Position numbers and translations under genes: made by a program. A stretch of 40,150 nt of DNA from Coriobacteriales bacterium (GTDB lineage: Bacteria > Actinomycetota > Coriobacteriia > Coriobacteriales > UBA8131): NCBI GenBank assembly GCA_031282085.1, contig JAITEK010000068.1, positions 1-40,150 on the forward strand. The letters run 5' to 3'. Numbering within the stretch: position 1 is the stretch's first letter; each line of letters starts with the position of its first letter. Of this stretch, positions 32,264 to 40,150 are shown piece by piece. Under the pieces are notes generated by a model that had not been told where the DNA came from, ran no database searches, and saw only the letters and a program-made list of their open reading frames with translations.

Positions 32264-33319
32264 TTAGATTGTGCTCAGGATGCCCAGCAGCGGCAGCATG
32301 ACCGAGAGCAGGATAACGCCCACCAATACGCACATTATGCCGACAAGGGCAGGCTCGATGGCGCCGACAAGACGGTCGAGCCGTCGCTCGGTCACCACGG
32401 CTATGGAGGTGCCTACCTCGTCGAAGGCCTGCGCGTCGGAGCCAGTCCGAAAGCCGACCGCGAGAAGCGACATCTCCTCGGGCGGGAACAGCTTGCTTTG
32501 CTCGATGGCAGTCTGGAAGCCCGTCCCGCTGTCTACCCCCTCGCGGATGACGCGCAGCTTCTCGCCTGCCCGTGCGTTCTCGATGATCGGGCCGATGAGC
32601 ACCAGCGCGGTGCTGATGTCGATGCCGCTGCGCAGCATTGTGGCCATGGCAAAGGCAAAGCGCTGGAGCGCTAGCTTAAAGGAGAGCTCCCGCGTGATGG
32701 GCGCGTGCTCATAGAGCAGACCGAAGAGGCGCCTGCCCGCCGGAGTGAGGCGCAGTAACAGCACGATGACGACGATGGCCGCAAGCGTAGCGGAGATATA
32801 CAGCGCGGATGAGCGTAGCGCGTGCCCCACGCCGAGCAGGCTGCCCGCGAGGCCCGTGAGCTCAAAGCCCAGCTGGTTGAACACCTGGTCGAACACCGGC
32901 ATGGCCTGCGTGAGCAGGATAACCACCACCACGAAGACCATGAGTATCATCGTCGAGGGGTAGACGAGGGCCGCGCGCAGGGCCTGGGCGAGCTCGTCGC
33001 GCCGGTCGTAATACTCGTGGAGGTTGCGGCAGGTGTCCTCCAGGCGGCCCGTCTCCTCGCCGATGCGCAGCAGCGACAGCGCATAGTTGGGGATGCCACC
33101 CGCCTTCTTGAGGGCCTCGGTGAGCGGCAGGCCGGCGGCGGCCGAGTCGTAAAGCGACTCCATCCGGGCCTTGGCCCTGGCGCCGGGCGCGCTTTGTCTG
33201 AGGATGTCGAATCCTTCCGTAAGCGTAAGCCCGGAGTGGTAGATGAGTTCCAGATTGGAGAAGAAAAGGCTCAGCTCGGCTGGAGAGAGCTCTCCTTGCC
33301 TGTTTGTCTTGCTGGGCAT
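32264..33319 (-). CDS. pilC: Type IV pilus / type II secretion inner membrane protein PilC (GspF family)
   Basis: A 351-residue polytopic platform protein on which pilus ATPases act. Two GspF repeats are seen, the first around LFFSNLELIYHSGLTL to YPSTMILMVFVVVVILL, the second around LQRFAFAMATMLRSGIDI to LVGIMCVLVGVILLSVMLPL. Each contains the typical helical cytoplasmic part and membrane helices. ATG 33319 is preferred to ATG 33325 because the GGGGG ribosome site abuts the latter. It is the first gene of the pilus operon, which runs to pilT. Confidence 0.9.
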   Translation of the reverse strand: MPSKTNRQGELSPAELSLFFSNLELIYHSGLTLTEGFDILRQSAPGARAKARMESLYDSAAAGLPLTEALKKAGGIPNYALSLLRIGEETGRLEDTCRNLHEYYDRRDELAQALRAALVYPSTMILMVFVVVVILLTQAMPVFDQVFNQLGFELTGLAGSLLGVGHALRSSALYISATLAAIVVIVLLLRLTPAGRRLFGLLYEHAPITRELSFKLALQRFAFAMATMLRSGIDISTALVLIGPIIENARAGEKLRVIREGVDSGTGFQTAIEQSKLFPPEEMSLLAVGFRTGSDAQAFDEVGTSIAVVTERRLDRLVGAIEPALVGIMCVLVGVILLSVMLPLLGILSTI

Positions 33320-33433
33320 CAACATCCCCCTTTCCTGTGTGCCTGGCCTGACCGTGTGGCCGGGCCCTTTGCCTGGTCGGTACGCGTTGGTACTCGTGTG
33401 GTGCCGTGTGTTGCCACTTCTTGTTAACTCCTG

Positions 33434-34420
33434 TCAATAATAGAGTATCGGCTGATAGTTTTGCCCATCACCGATGATCTGGCTTATGTCTCCGGTCCCT
33501 TTGCCGGCGGAATCGAAGGTCGGGTCCATGCGCACCCAGGCGCTGCCCGGGAACTCTATCTTCTTGCGGACCCACCCCTGGTCCGTGGTGTAGACCTCGA
33601 TCCACGCGTGGTAGGCCTGGCCGCAGTAGCCAACGTCGAGCTTGGTCGGCAGCCGCTGTGCGCGCAGCATCGACGCGGTGAGCATCGCGAAGTCGTAGCA
33701 GATGCCTGTTTGGGTCGCAAGCGTATCGTCGTTGTTGGGCAGGTAGCCCGGCGCTACGCTGGCGGCCTTGTCATAATCATAGGAGATATTCTGGACTACG
33801 TACATATATATCTGATCAACTGCCTCAACGTCGCTCGTGGCGTTTTCCGTCAGTTGCTGGCTGAGTTGGACCGCCTGGTCGCCATCGGTGAAGTCGACGA
33901 CCTCGTTGGGGTAGAGGAAGGGGGAGAGCTCGTCACTCAACTCCGCCGCTACGTCTCCCGAGAACAGAGGCGAGTACTGATCGTCATAGAGGTTCTCATA
34001 GACGGTGACGCTATAGACGCCGCTCCCGTCGCTCAAGGGAATGGTTATGTAGCCGTCCGCCGAGAATACGGTGTACTGGTACCGCTCGCCGGAGGGACTG
34101 TCTATTATCACTTTCACCTTGGTTTCGCCGAGGTACGACGCCGCGCAGATGTAGCCGCTTGCCGCGTTTGAGTAGTCGAGGACCGCCGCGTTTGAGGAGA
34201 GCACCGCCGAACCCGGCTGCTCGGCGACCAGCACCTGCGGCGTGTTGTCGCGCGGGACACCCGGATTGGCGCGCTCCTCACTGTCCACGGGGACAGCGCT
34301 GCTCAGCTCCGAGCCACCCATCACATCGTCAACGAGGGCGCACGAGACCAGGAAGGTGCAACACAGGAAGACCGCGATGGCGGCAACGACCTTACGCACC
34401 TTCTTCTCAACACCACTCAC
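33434..34420 (-). CDS. Transglutaminase-like lipoprotein
   Basis: A 328-residue secreted lipoprotein. The N-terminus has a signal peptide with lipobox LVSC, so it is likely anchored on the outer face of the membrane. The C-terminal half is a transglutaminase-like cysteine protease fold: GICYDFAMLTASMLR supplies the Cys, YHAWIEVY the His and RMDPTFDS the Asp. Such proteins cleave or crosslink peptides, but the target here is unknown. The frame opens at 34480; GTG 34420 is chosen because AAAGGG precedes it and it gives a normal signal peptide length. It lies upstream of pilC on the same strand with a 114-base gap, so a role in pilus or wall processing is possible but unproven. Confidence 0.85.
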   Translation of the reverse strand: MSGVEKKVRKVVAAIAVFLCCTFLVSCALVDDVMGGSELSSAVPVDSEERANPGVPRDNTPQVLVAEQPGSAVLSSNAAVLDYSNAASGYICAASYLGETKVKVIIDSPSGERYQYTVFSADGYITIPLSDGSGVYSVTVYENLYDDQYSPLFSGDVAAELSDELSPFLYPNEVVDFTDGDQAVQLSQQLTENATSDVEAVDQIYMYVVQNISYDYDKAASVAPGYLPNNDDTLATQTGICYDFAMLTASMLRAQRLPTKLDVGYCGQAYHAWIEVYTTDQGWVRKKIEFPGSAWVRMDPTFDSAGKGTGDISQIIGDGQNYQPILYY

Positions 34421-34475
34421 AGAAACGGTCCCTTTCAGATCCTCTTCGCAAAAAAGCATGCTATTCGCTTCTTGC

Positions 34476-34496
34476 CCCATTATGTCACAAAACAGT
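34476..34496 (-). repeat. 21-base repeat shared with 3506-3526
   Basis: On the minus strand this is identical to the plus-strand sequence at 3506-3526. It covers the last codons and stop of the receiver-domain remnant at 34480-34578. Confidence 0.6.
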
Positions 34497-34578
34497 GCTC
34501 CAGCTTGGCGATGACCTTGTTGATGTTGATGGGCTTGCCGATATGATCGGTCATGCTGTTTGCGAGCGCGGGGCGGGG
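34480..34578 (-). pseudogene. Remnant: C-terminal end of a response-regulator receiver domain
   Basis: After the pncB stop the minus strand reads on with ALANSMTDHIGKPININKV, then about ten more residues and TAA. This matches the last strand and helix of receiver domains at the end of hybrid kinases (GMxDHIxKPI), including the conserved Lys-Pro. Only about 32 codons remain, with no phosphorylation site. It looks like the tail of a gene deleted between pncB and the lipoprotein gene. A 24-residue ORF starting at ATG 34554 could still be read, but a function is unlikely. Confidence 0.6.
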
Positions 34579-36024
34579 CTAGTTGACGGCGCGGGCTTGG
34601 CGGATTATCTCGTCGCGTTGGTGGCGGAGTGTGCGCTCGAGGCCTACGGGGTAGCTGTGGGGGTTGAGGAAGCGCTTGATGGTGGGGTGGAGGGACGCGA
34701 GGTTCGCGCGCGCGTTCTCCTGCGCCTCAAGCGTGCTCAGGCGACCGCCGACCGCCTTGCCATCCCGGACGAGCGGCTCGAGGAGCTCGCGGTGCGCAAA
34801 ACCCGTGAGATTTTTACGCCGCAGGTCGTCGTAAGGGTCGATGATGAGGTCGTCGGTGGGTTGCGACTGCTCGTCATAGACCATGTCGCCAACAAGGATG
34901 CCCTGCTCATCGGCGTAGCGACGCACGGCCAAAAGCCCGGGAAGCGTCGACTTGGAGGTCTGTTCGGAGACCTTGAGCTGTGGGGTCCACCGTTGCTCAC
35001 CCGCCTGCCGCGTGGCGCAGAGCTTGTAAACGCCCGTGAGCGCCGGCTGCCCCCAGGCGGTGATGAGGCGTGTTCCCACACCCCAGGAATCGATGCGGGC
35101 GCCTTGCTCGTGGAGGGACTGGATGGTGTACTCGTCGAGGTCGTTGCTCGCGACGATACGCACGTAGCCGAGCCCCTGCGCGTCGAGCATCTCGCGCGCA
35201 CGGATGGACAGCCATGCCAGGTCACCCGAGTCGATGCGGATGCCCGCAAGCCGCTGCCCACGCTGCTCCATCTCCTTGGCGACGATTATCGCGTTGCGCA
35301 CGCCCTCAAGCGTGTTATAGGTATCAACGAGCAGGATACTGTTGTGGGGGAATACCTCGGCAAACGCACGGAAGGCCTCCAGTTCGCTGCTGTGGGCCAT
35401 CACCCAGGAGTGCGCGTGGGTGCCGGAGACGGGCACGCCGAACAGGCGCCCGGCCTCGACATTGGAGGTTGAGGAACAGCCGCCGACAACGGCCGCGCGC
35501 GAGCCGAGCAGCCCGCCCGCGGGGCCCTGAGCACGCCGCAAACCGAATTCGGCAACCGGGCCCTTTGCCACCTCGCAGACCCGCGCGGCCTTGGTGGCGA
35601 TGAGCGTCTGGTAGTTGACGAGGTTGAGCAGGATGGTCTCAAAGAGTTGACAGTGGAGAATGGGTCCTGTGACGCGCGCGATAGGCTCATGGGGGAACAC
35701 TGCCGTGCCCTCGGCGACCGCGTCTATGTTGAGCGTAAGGCGGAAGTCCGCCAGGGTGTTGAGGAATTCCTGCTCGAACAGGGGCGTGTCCTGGGGTGTT
35801 TTGAGAGTCGCGAGGTAGGCGCGGTCGGCCTCGGTGAAGCGAAAACCCTCGGCGCGCTCGGCAACCTGCGCAAAACCACAGGCGATTGTGTAGCCTCCCT
35901 CAAAGGGGTTCTCGCGGAAATGCAGGTAGAAGCAGGCTTCTGTTTGGGAGAGGCCGCCCTTCCAGTACCCTTGCGCCATCGTGAGCTGGTAGAGATCGGT
36001 CAGCAATGCCTGTTCGTTGAGCAC
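34579..36024 (-). CDS. pncB: Nicotinate phosphoribosyltransferase
   Basis: A 481-residue NAD salvage enzyme that joins nicotinate to phosphoribosyl pyrophosphate with ATP use. The start LLTDLYQLTMAQGYWK is characteristic. FGLRRAQGP, GTHAHSWVMAH (the phosphorylated His region) and LAGIRIDSGDLA complete the signatures, and the length fits the Gram-positive branch. Start is GTG 36024 with AAGGAG six bases upstream, overlapping the end of the ricT-like gene, so it is the last gene of the tmk-holB-ricT-pncB set. Confidence 0.95.
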   Translation of the reverse strand: MLNEQALLTDLYQLTMAQGYWKGGLSQTEACFYLHFRENPFEGGYTIACGFAQVAERAEGFRFTEADRAYLATLKTPQDTPLFEQEFLNTLADFRLTLNIDAVAEGTAVFPHEPIARVTGPILHCQLFETILLNLVNYQTLIATKAARVCEVAKGPVAEFGLRRAQGPAGGLLGSRAAVVGGCSSTSNVEAGRLFGVPVSGTHAHSWVMAHSSELEAFRAFAEVFPHNSILLVDTYNTLEGVRNAIIVAKEMEQRGQRLAGIRIDSGDLAWLSIRAREMLDAQGLGYVRIVASNDLDEYTIQSLHEQGARIDSWGVGTRLITAWGQPALTGVYKLCATRQAGEQRWTPQLKVSEQTSKSTLPGLLAVRRYADEQGILVGDMVYDEQSQPTDDLIIDPYDDLRRKNLTGFAHRELLEPLVRDGKAVGGRLSTLEAQENARANLASLHPTIKRFLNPHSYPVGLERTLRHQRDEIIRQARAVN

Positions 36025-36026
36025 TT

Positions 36027-37481
36027 CTACTCCTTGGCTGAAGGCCTGTTGCGCGGGCGGCGGCGGCGTTGTCGGCGGGCGCCCGGGCTGGGTTGTCCGG
36101 CGTTGGGGGTCTCGCCGCCGGTTGCGCCGGTTGCGCCGGTTGCGGCTTGCGCGTCGCTCGCGGCAGCAGGGGTGACGTTAGCCGCGCCACGTTCGCCGCG
36201 CTCACGGCGTTCGCGCCGGTCACGCCGGTCGCCGCGCTCGCCACGCTCGCCGCGCCGCAGGCCCGAGGAATGCTGCCCGGGACGCGGACGCGTCTTCTGC
36301 GCCCTTTCGCCATGCGAGGCGCCCTCCGTACGGGCTTCCCTCTCCTCTTTGGGCTGCTCAGCCTGCCGCAAACCCGCTTCGCCTGCCTGTCGTTGCGCCG
36401 ACGCGTCGCCTTCGCTCTTGCCCCGGCCGCTCCTGCGGGGCCGCCGCAGAGGACGCTCCTGTTCGCGCGCCTGCTCGCTGTTCTGTTCGCGCCCCCTGTC
36501 ACGGCCCCTCTCACGGCGCCGCTTCGGCTCGCGCTCAACATTCTTCGCACTCTCCTGCACCAGCTCCTGCTCGAGCGCCGCCATCGCCATGAGGATGCTG
36601 CTCGACGCACACCGGTCGATGGCCTCGCGCGACACGCAGCAGGGGCGTTTGCCCTCGTCTTTGCCCGTGGGACAGTCGAATTCGTTCAGGGGTATGGAGA
36701 GCAGTTTGCCGTCCTCAAGGCGCATGGTGATTATCTCGCGCGGCGTGTTGAAGTCGATGACTTTGGCCTGCCCTATCGGCGTCTCGATGAGAGCGCCGCG
36801 TTTGGGAGCGCGGCTTTTGAAGTCCTTGTACGCCTCGAACTCATAGCGCAGACAGCACATGAGCCGCCCGCAGGCGCCGGAGATCTTTGAGGGGTTGAGG
36901 GGCAGGTCCTGCTCCTTTGCCATGCGGATGGAGACCGGCTGGAACTCCCCGCCGAGCCGTGCGCAACACAGCTCCTCGCCGCAATGGGCAAGGCCGCCGA
37001 GTATGCGCGCCTCGTCACGCACCCCAATCTGCCGCATGTCAACGCGAGTGTGGAAGCGCGAAGCGAGCTCGCGGACCAACTCGCGGAAGTCGACCCGCTC
37101 CTCGTTTGAGAAGTAGAACACCGCCTTGTCCCCCGAGAACAGGAAGTCCACGGAGACGGGCTTCATGTCCAGCCCGTGCTTCTCGATGAGCTCGCGGAAG
37201 ACGGGCATCGCCTCGCGGCCTTTGGCGTCGAGCTCGTCGATGCGGTTGAAGTCGTTCTCATCCAGGGCGCGGATAACGGGTTTGAGAGGACTTCTGAGGT
37301 CCTTGATCTGTTTGCTGGTGACTACAACGGCTGGGTCGACCACCAGGCCGATCTCGCGCCCACGCTCGGTGTCCACGAGAACATGGTCGCCCTCCGCGTA
37401 GGTCGAGAGCGCAGGGTCGAACCAGAATATCTTGGGGTTATAGCGCAACCGTACCGCTACAACGGTTTGCTGTTCGGACAT
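36027..37481 (-). CDS. PSP1/RicT (YaaT)-family protein with long Arg/Gly-rich tail
   Basis: A 484-residue protein. The first 290 residues are the PSP1 domain: VAVRLRYNPKIFWFDP, GLAHCGEELCCARLGGEF, SGACGRLMCCLRYEFEAY and KRPCCVS hold the clustered cysteines that in B. subtilis RicT bind iron-sulfur clusters in the RicA/F/T complex acting on RNase Y and phosphorelay. The last 190 residues are a low-complexity tail rich in Arg, Gly, Glu and Gln with RGERGERGDRRDRRER-like runs, typical of RNA-binding disordered regions. B. subtilis RicT lacks such a tail as far as I recall. It lies just downstream of holB, the usual neighbour in Gram-positive bacteria. Confidence 0.9.
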   Translation of the reverse strand: MSEQQTVVAVRLRYNPKIFWFDPALSTYAEGDHVLVDTERGREIGLVVDPAVVVTSKQIKDLRSPLKPVIRALDENDFNRIDELDAKGREAMPVFRELIEKHGLDMKPVSVDFLFSGDKAVFYFSNEERVDFRELVRELASRFHTRVDMRQIGVRDEARILGGLAHCGEELCCARLGGEFQPVSIRMAKEQDLPLNPSKISGACGRLMCCLRYEFEAYKDFKSRAPKRGALIETPIGQAKVIDFNTPREIITMRLEDGKLLSIPLNEFDCPTGKDEGKRPCCVSREAIDRCASSSILMAMAALEQELVQESAKNVEREPKRRRERGRDRGREQNSEQAREQERPLRRPRRSGRGKSEGDASAQRQAGEAGLRQAEQPKEEREARTEGASHGERAQKTRPRPGQHSSGLRRGERGERGDRRDRRERRERGERGAANVTPAAASDAQAATGATGATGGETPNAGQPSPGARRQRRRRPRNRPSAKE

Positions 37482-37498
37482 CGTTGTCTACTATCCTT

Positions 37499-38716
37499 TC
37501 AGTGAACCGCGGCGCCGAGGGCACCGCCGGTTGAGAGTTTATGCCCAGCTCCGCTCAGTTCATCGCGCAGGGTGAACAACAGAGCTTCGATCAGGGATTG
37601 CACTGATACATTATAGTGTATCCGCCGCTCCGCTTCATCAACAGCGCGCAAAGCCCGTACAAGCGCCGCCTCATCGGTGTTCAGAGCGATTTTGAGGATG
37701 TTGTAGTGGAAATCGGTGTTGACGAGGTCGTCCTGGCGCCCGATGCGCACCAGCAGACAGTCGCGCAGCCATGAGCGTATGGCGCCGAACGCCTCAACCA
37801 GCGTCTCACGTTCCCGACTCGTGAGGGCGCGCTTCTGCCGCTGCTCAAGCGCCGTGAGCGCCCCTTTGCTGAGGTACTCCTTGCCCTCTACCAGCTGTCG
37901 TTCCTGCTCGAGCTTGAGCTCGTCGAGGGGTTGTTTGAGGGAGATGAGCAGGGCGCGGGCGCTCTCAAGCAATTCCAGCGGGTCGGCCTGGGGCAGGCGC
38001 TCAACGGCCTCAAGCACTTTGAGGCGGCTGTCGCGCCGCGAGGGCGAGCGGAGGAAGGCGCGCGCGCGGTACACGGAGCCGCCCGCCGTTGCCAGCGCGA
38101 TGCGGGCGTCTTTGAGCGTTGTGGCGCTCTCATCCATGAGCAGGGGGACGGCCTCCACCTCGGGGACGAAGCGAAACGCAACGACCTGGCAGCGAGAGAG
38201 GATGGTCTCGAGCACGCTCTCGCGTGTGCGCGCCAGCAGGATGAAGGTCACGCGGACGGGCGGCTCCTCGAGCGTCTTGAGGAAGGCATTGGCGCCTGAG
38301 CCGCTCAGCAGGTCGGCGCGCGTGATGAGGTAGACCTTGTGCCGCGCACGAATCGGTGCGAGATTGGTGTCGTGGATAAGCTCGCGTATTTGCTCATTTA
38401 TATAGCTATTTGCGCCCTCGGGTTCGATGACCTTTACGTCGGGATGCGTGGCCCGCGTCACGCGGATGCAGTCGTCGCAGGAGCCACAGCCGCCGTTCTT
38501 GCAGACGAGCGCCTTGGCCAGCGCCCGCGCCGCGTCGGTTTTGCCCGAGCCGATCGGCCCGACGAACAGGTAGGCGTGGTTTATGACGCGGCTCTCGATC
38601 GCCGAGGTAAAGAAGCGCGCAACCAGCGGCTGACCCACCAGGGTATCAAAGGGGGGCTTGATAGTGAGCGAGGGGGCTTTTGCCTGCGCAGCGGCGGCAG
38701 AGGGCTGGGCGTCCAT
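37499..38716 (-). CDS. holB: DNA polymerase III delta' subunit
   Basis: A 405-residue clamp-loader AAA+ subunit. LVGQPLVARFF starts the domain; GPIGSGKT is Walker A. A zinc module is seen in CKNGGCGSCDDC. ANAFLKTLEEPP and the SRC motif (ETILSRCQ) follow, as in DnaX/delta' proteins. The C-terminal collar domain ends in an Ala/Gly-rich tail. It starts in a TGATG overlap with tmk, the normal neighbour. Length is a little above that of E. coli delta'. Confidence 0.92.
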   Translation of the reverse strand: MDAQPSAAAAQAKAPSLTIKPPFDTLVGQPLVARFFTSAIESRVINHAYLFVGPIGSGKTDAARALAKALVCKNGGCGSCDDCIRVTRATHPDVKVIEPEGANSYINEQIRELIHDTNLAPIRARHKVYLITRADLLSGSGANAFLKTLEEPPVRVTFILLARTRESVLETILSRCQVVAFRFVPEVEAVPLLMDESATTLKDARIALATAGGSVYRARAFLRSPSRRDSRLKVLEAVERLPQADPLELLESARALLISLKQPLDELKLEQERQLVEGKEYLSKGALTALEQRQKRALTSRERETLVEAFGAIRSWLRDCLLVRIGRQDDLVNTDFHYNILKIALNTDEAALVRALRAVDEAERRIHYNVSVQSLIEALLFTLRDELSGAGHKLSTGGALGAAVH

Positions 38717-39423
38717 CAGTCGTGCGTCTCCCTCACTTGGTCGATGAGCTCCTGGGTGATGGCAAAATCCCGACCCGCCGCCTCGGGAAACAGGTCGGCG
38801 AGTTCGGCGAAGATCGCCTCGGCGGTCTCGGCGCGGTGCTCGCGGCTTTGCACGAGACGCACGCGCTCGGGGTCGCGCTCGGCTATCCGCGTGAAGCCCT
38901 CCAGCACGCGTGTGTGAAAAGCCAGCCCCTCGGCCTCCAGCCGGTCGGCGCCCTCCTCCGTTGCGCGCTCGAGGGCCTCACGGGGATCATGGGTGAGGAT
39001 GATGGTGCGCCGCGGGACCAGTCCCTTGCTGCCAAGGTAGTTGGCGCGCTCAACGGGCTCAAGGCCAAGACCGCGCGCAACCCCCTGATACGCCAGCGTG
39101 GAATCCGTGAAGCGGTCGCAGAGCACGGTCACGCCGCGCGCGAGGGCCGGCTCGATTATCTGAGCGACAAGCTGGGCGCGAGCGGCCTCGTAGAGCAGCA
39201 GCTCGCTCACATCATCCATCTCGCCGTTTGTGGGGTCGAGCAGTATCTGTCGTATCGCCTCGCCGATGCGCGTTCCGCCTGGCTCGCGCAGCCGCAACAC
39301 CTCAACACCCGCCGCCTCAAGGCGCAGGGCGAGCAGGAGGATGTGAGTCGACTTGCCGACCCCCTCTCCTCCCTCAAAGGTGATGAACACTCCCGGTGTA
39401 TTGTGCGCTGTTTTCTGCATCAT
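38716..39423 (-). CDS. tmk: Thymidylate kinase
   Basis: A 235-residue dTMP kinase. P-loop GGEGVGKST, the DRF motif in LCDRFTDSTLAYQG, REPGGTRIGE for dTMP binding and a LID-like region (ATEEGADRLEAEG) are present. It makes dTDP for DNA synthesis. Two adjacent ATG codons start the frame; the first (39423) is used, though a clear ribosome site is not close. First gene of the operon with holB. Confidence 0.95.
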   Translation of the reverse strand: MMQKTAHNTPGVFITFEGGEGVGKSTHILLLALRLEAAGVEVLRLREPGGTRIGEAIRQILLDPTNGEMDDVSELLLYEAARAQLVAQIIEPALARGVTVLCDRFTDSTLAYQGVARGLGLEPVERANYLGSKGLVPRRTIILTHDPREALERATEEGADRLEAEGLAFHTRVLEGFTRIAERDPERVRLVQSREHRAETAEAIFAELADLFPEAAGRDFAITQELIDQVRETHD

Positions 39424-39503
39424 CCCATGATAGGGCTTCCCCCGGCTTTTTGCAGGGCTGACGCGAGTGTTTTGTCATGCGGCGTGCGGCACGCTTGCGG
39501 CGT

Positions 39504-39540
39504 GGGGTCGCGTTGGCCTGTTGACCAACGCAAAGACTCC
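39504..39540 (-). terminator. Hairpin between the fumarase-type gene and tmk
   Basis: GGGGTC-GCGTTGG (39504-39516) pairs with CCAACGC (39525-39531) and, after three unpaired A, GACTCC (39535-39540). It is downstream of the hydratase gene on the minus strand. There is no T-run, so it may be a weak or Rho-assisted terminator, or an RNA 3' end. Confidence 0.4.
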
Positions 39541-39580
39541 CCGCACTCCGCATCGGGAACGCGCATTGCGCGCGACACTG

Positions 39581-40150
39581 TTATACGCGTTGGTAGAGGT
39601 CGGCGCCCTGGGTGTCTATAGCGACAAAGGCAGGGAGGCCGTTGAGGGCGAGTTTTTGGAGGGATTCGGTGCCGAGGTCCTCCCAGGCGACAGGCTCAGC
39701 GGCAGTCACAAAGCCCGCGAGATAGGCAGCCGCGCCGCCCGTTGTGGCGAGATAGACGCTTTGCGTCCGCGCACAGGCCTCCACGACCGTCGGCGAACGC
39801 GGGCCTTTGCCCAACATAACCGTGATACCAGCGCCCAACAGTTGCGGCGTTGCAAAATCCATACGAGAGGCCGTTGTTGGCCCTATCGCGCCGAAAGGAC
39901 GGCCTGCAGCTGCGGGCGTTGGCCCTGCGTAGAACAGCGCCTGCCCCGCAAGGCCGAAGGGCAGCTCACCGTGCTCGTTGAGATATTCGAGGGCGCGTCG
40001 GTGCCCGGCGTCGCGCATCGTGTAGATGGTGCCGTACAACGCAACCGCATCCCCTACGCGCAGTTCTTCCAAGGCAACGCGCTCAACAGGCAACTCAAGC
40101 CGGATGGGCGCGGGGGCCCCGGAGGGCGCGGGGGGTACAGGGAGTGCGGG
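39581..40150 (-). CDS. Fumarate hydratase class I beta / tartrate dehydratase C-terminal domain (5' end outside window)
   Basis: The 189 residues visible hold the C-terminal domain of class I fumarases, which binds substrate beside the iron-sulfur alpha part and interconverts fumarate and malate. GTIYTMRDAGHRR, GAIGPTTASRMDF, TVMLGKG and TQGADLY are characteristic. The frame stays open to the window edge; TTG 40093 is a possible internal start, but IRLEL just before it belongs to the family's normal beginning. Upstream residues are Pro/Ala-rich, which could be a linker from a fused alpha domain or the N-terminus of a separate beta subunit. L-tartrate dehydratase beta is the main alternative. 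Confidence 0.88.
   Translation of the reverse strand, partial: PALPVPPAPSGAPAPIRLELPVERVALEELRVGDAVALYGTIYTMRDAGHRRALEYLNEHGELPFGLAGQALFYAGPTPAAAGRPFGAIGPTTASRMDFATPQLLGAGITVMLGKGPRSPTVVEACARTQSVYLATTGGAAAYLAGFVTAAEPVAWEDLGTESLQKLALNGLPAFVAIDTQGADLYQRV

Noticed and set aside
40091..40093. TTG 40093 as the true start of the fumarase-type gene
   Set aside because: Family-typical residues IRLEL precede it in frame and the frame is open to the window edge, so it is reported as incomplete.

Overview
The window reads as a high-GC Gram-positive chromosome segment, most likely from an actinobacterium of the class Coriobacteriia. The reasons are the gene families: a short-N-terminus RpoD, a paired V4R/GGDEF signalling locus, a RicT-like PSP1 protein next to holB and tmk, and a compact pilus cluster. 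This placement is inferred from remembered family resemblance, not from a search. Genes are dense, with many ATGA/TGATG overlaps and frequent GTG and TTG starts.

Layout. 1-3391 (minus): the 5' part of rpoD, galU and a divergent trigger factor. 3392-3716: a non-coding gap holding a long, perfect RNA-like hairpin. 3717-8811 (plus): a phosphoglucomutase-family enzyme, an M29 aminopeptidase, a receiver/HD-GYP protein and an HPt protein, ending at a terminator. 8872-26781 (plus): the most striking part, an apparent lipid or polyketide locus. It holds a 2285-residue protein (two nitropropane-dioxygenase-like barrels, KS, AT, ACP, KR), a 1486-residue protein (KS, AT, DH, phosphopantetheinyl transferase), a free acyl carrier protein, an ABC ATPase, a 1060-residue FtsX-type permease with a long coiled coil, and a fused acetyl-CoA carboxylase carboxyltransferase (AccD-AccA). 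26800-34480 (minus): GGDEF and V4R signalling genes, a repeat-rich gap, then pilT, four small single-membrane-segment proteins, pilC and a transglutaminase-like lipoprotein. 34579-39423 (minus): tmk-holB-ricT-pncB, a housekeeping operon. The right edge holds part of a fumarase-type hydratase.

How the lipid locus may work (inference). AccDA would make malonyl-CoA, and the two synthase proteins together hold every activity for a full elongation and reduction cycle (KS, AT, KR, DH, ER) plus the enzyme that activates their own carrier domain. The separate ACP, translationally coupled to both the synthase and the exporter, could receive the chain or pass it on, and the ABC pair could move the finished lipid across the membrane or act on the envelope. 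Whether this is the cell's main fatty acid synthase or makes a special envelope lipid cannot be decided from the window.

Non-coding features of note: a dispersed hairpin repeat (CGTCAT-N-stem-loop-stem-N-ATCC type) with differing but self-complementary stems at 1891, 16047, 28865 and 29088; a 22-bp tandem repeat; a 21-base sequence shared by two distant gaps; and the tail end of a decayed receiver domain beside pncB. No tRNA, rRNA, CRISPR array or insertion sequence was recognised.
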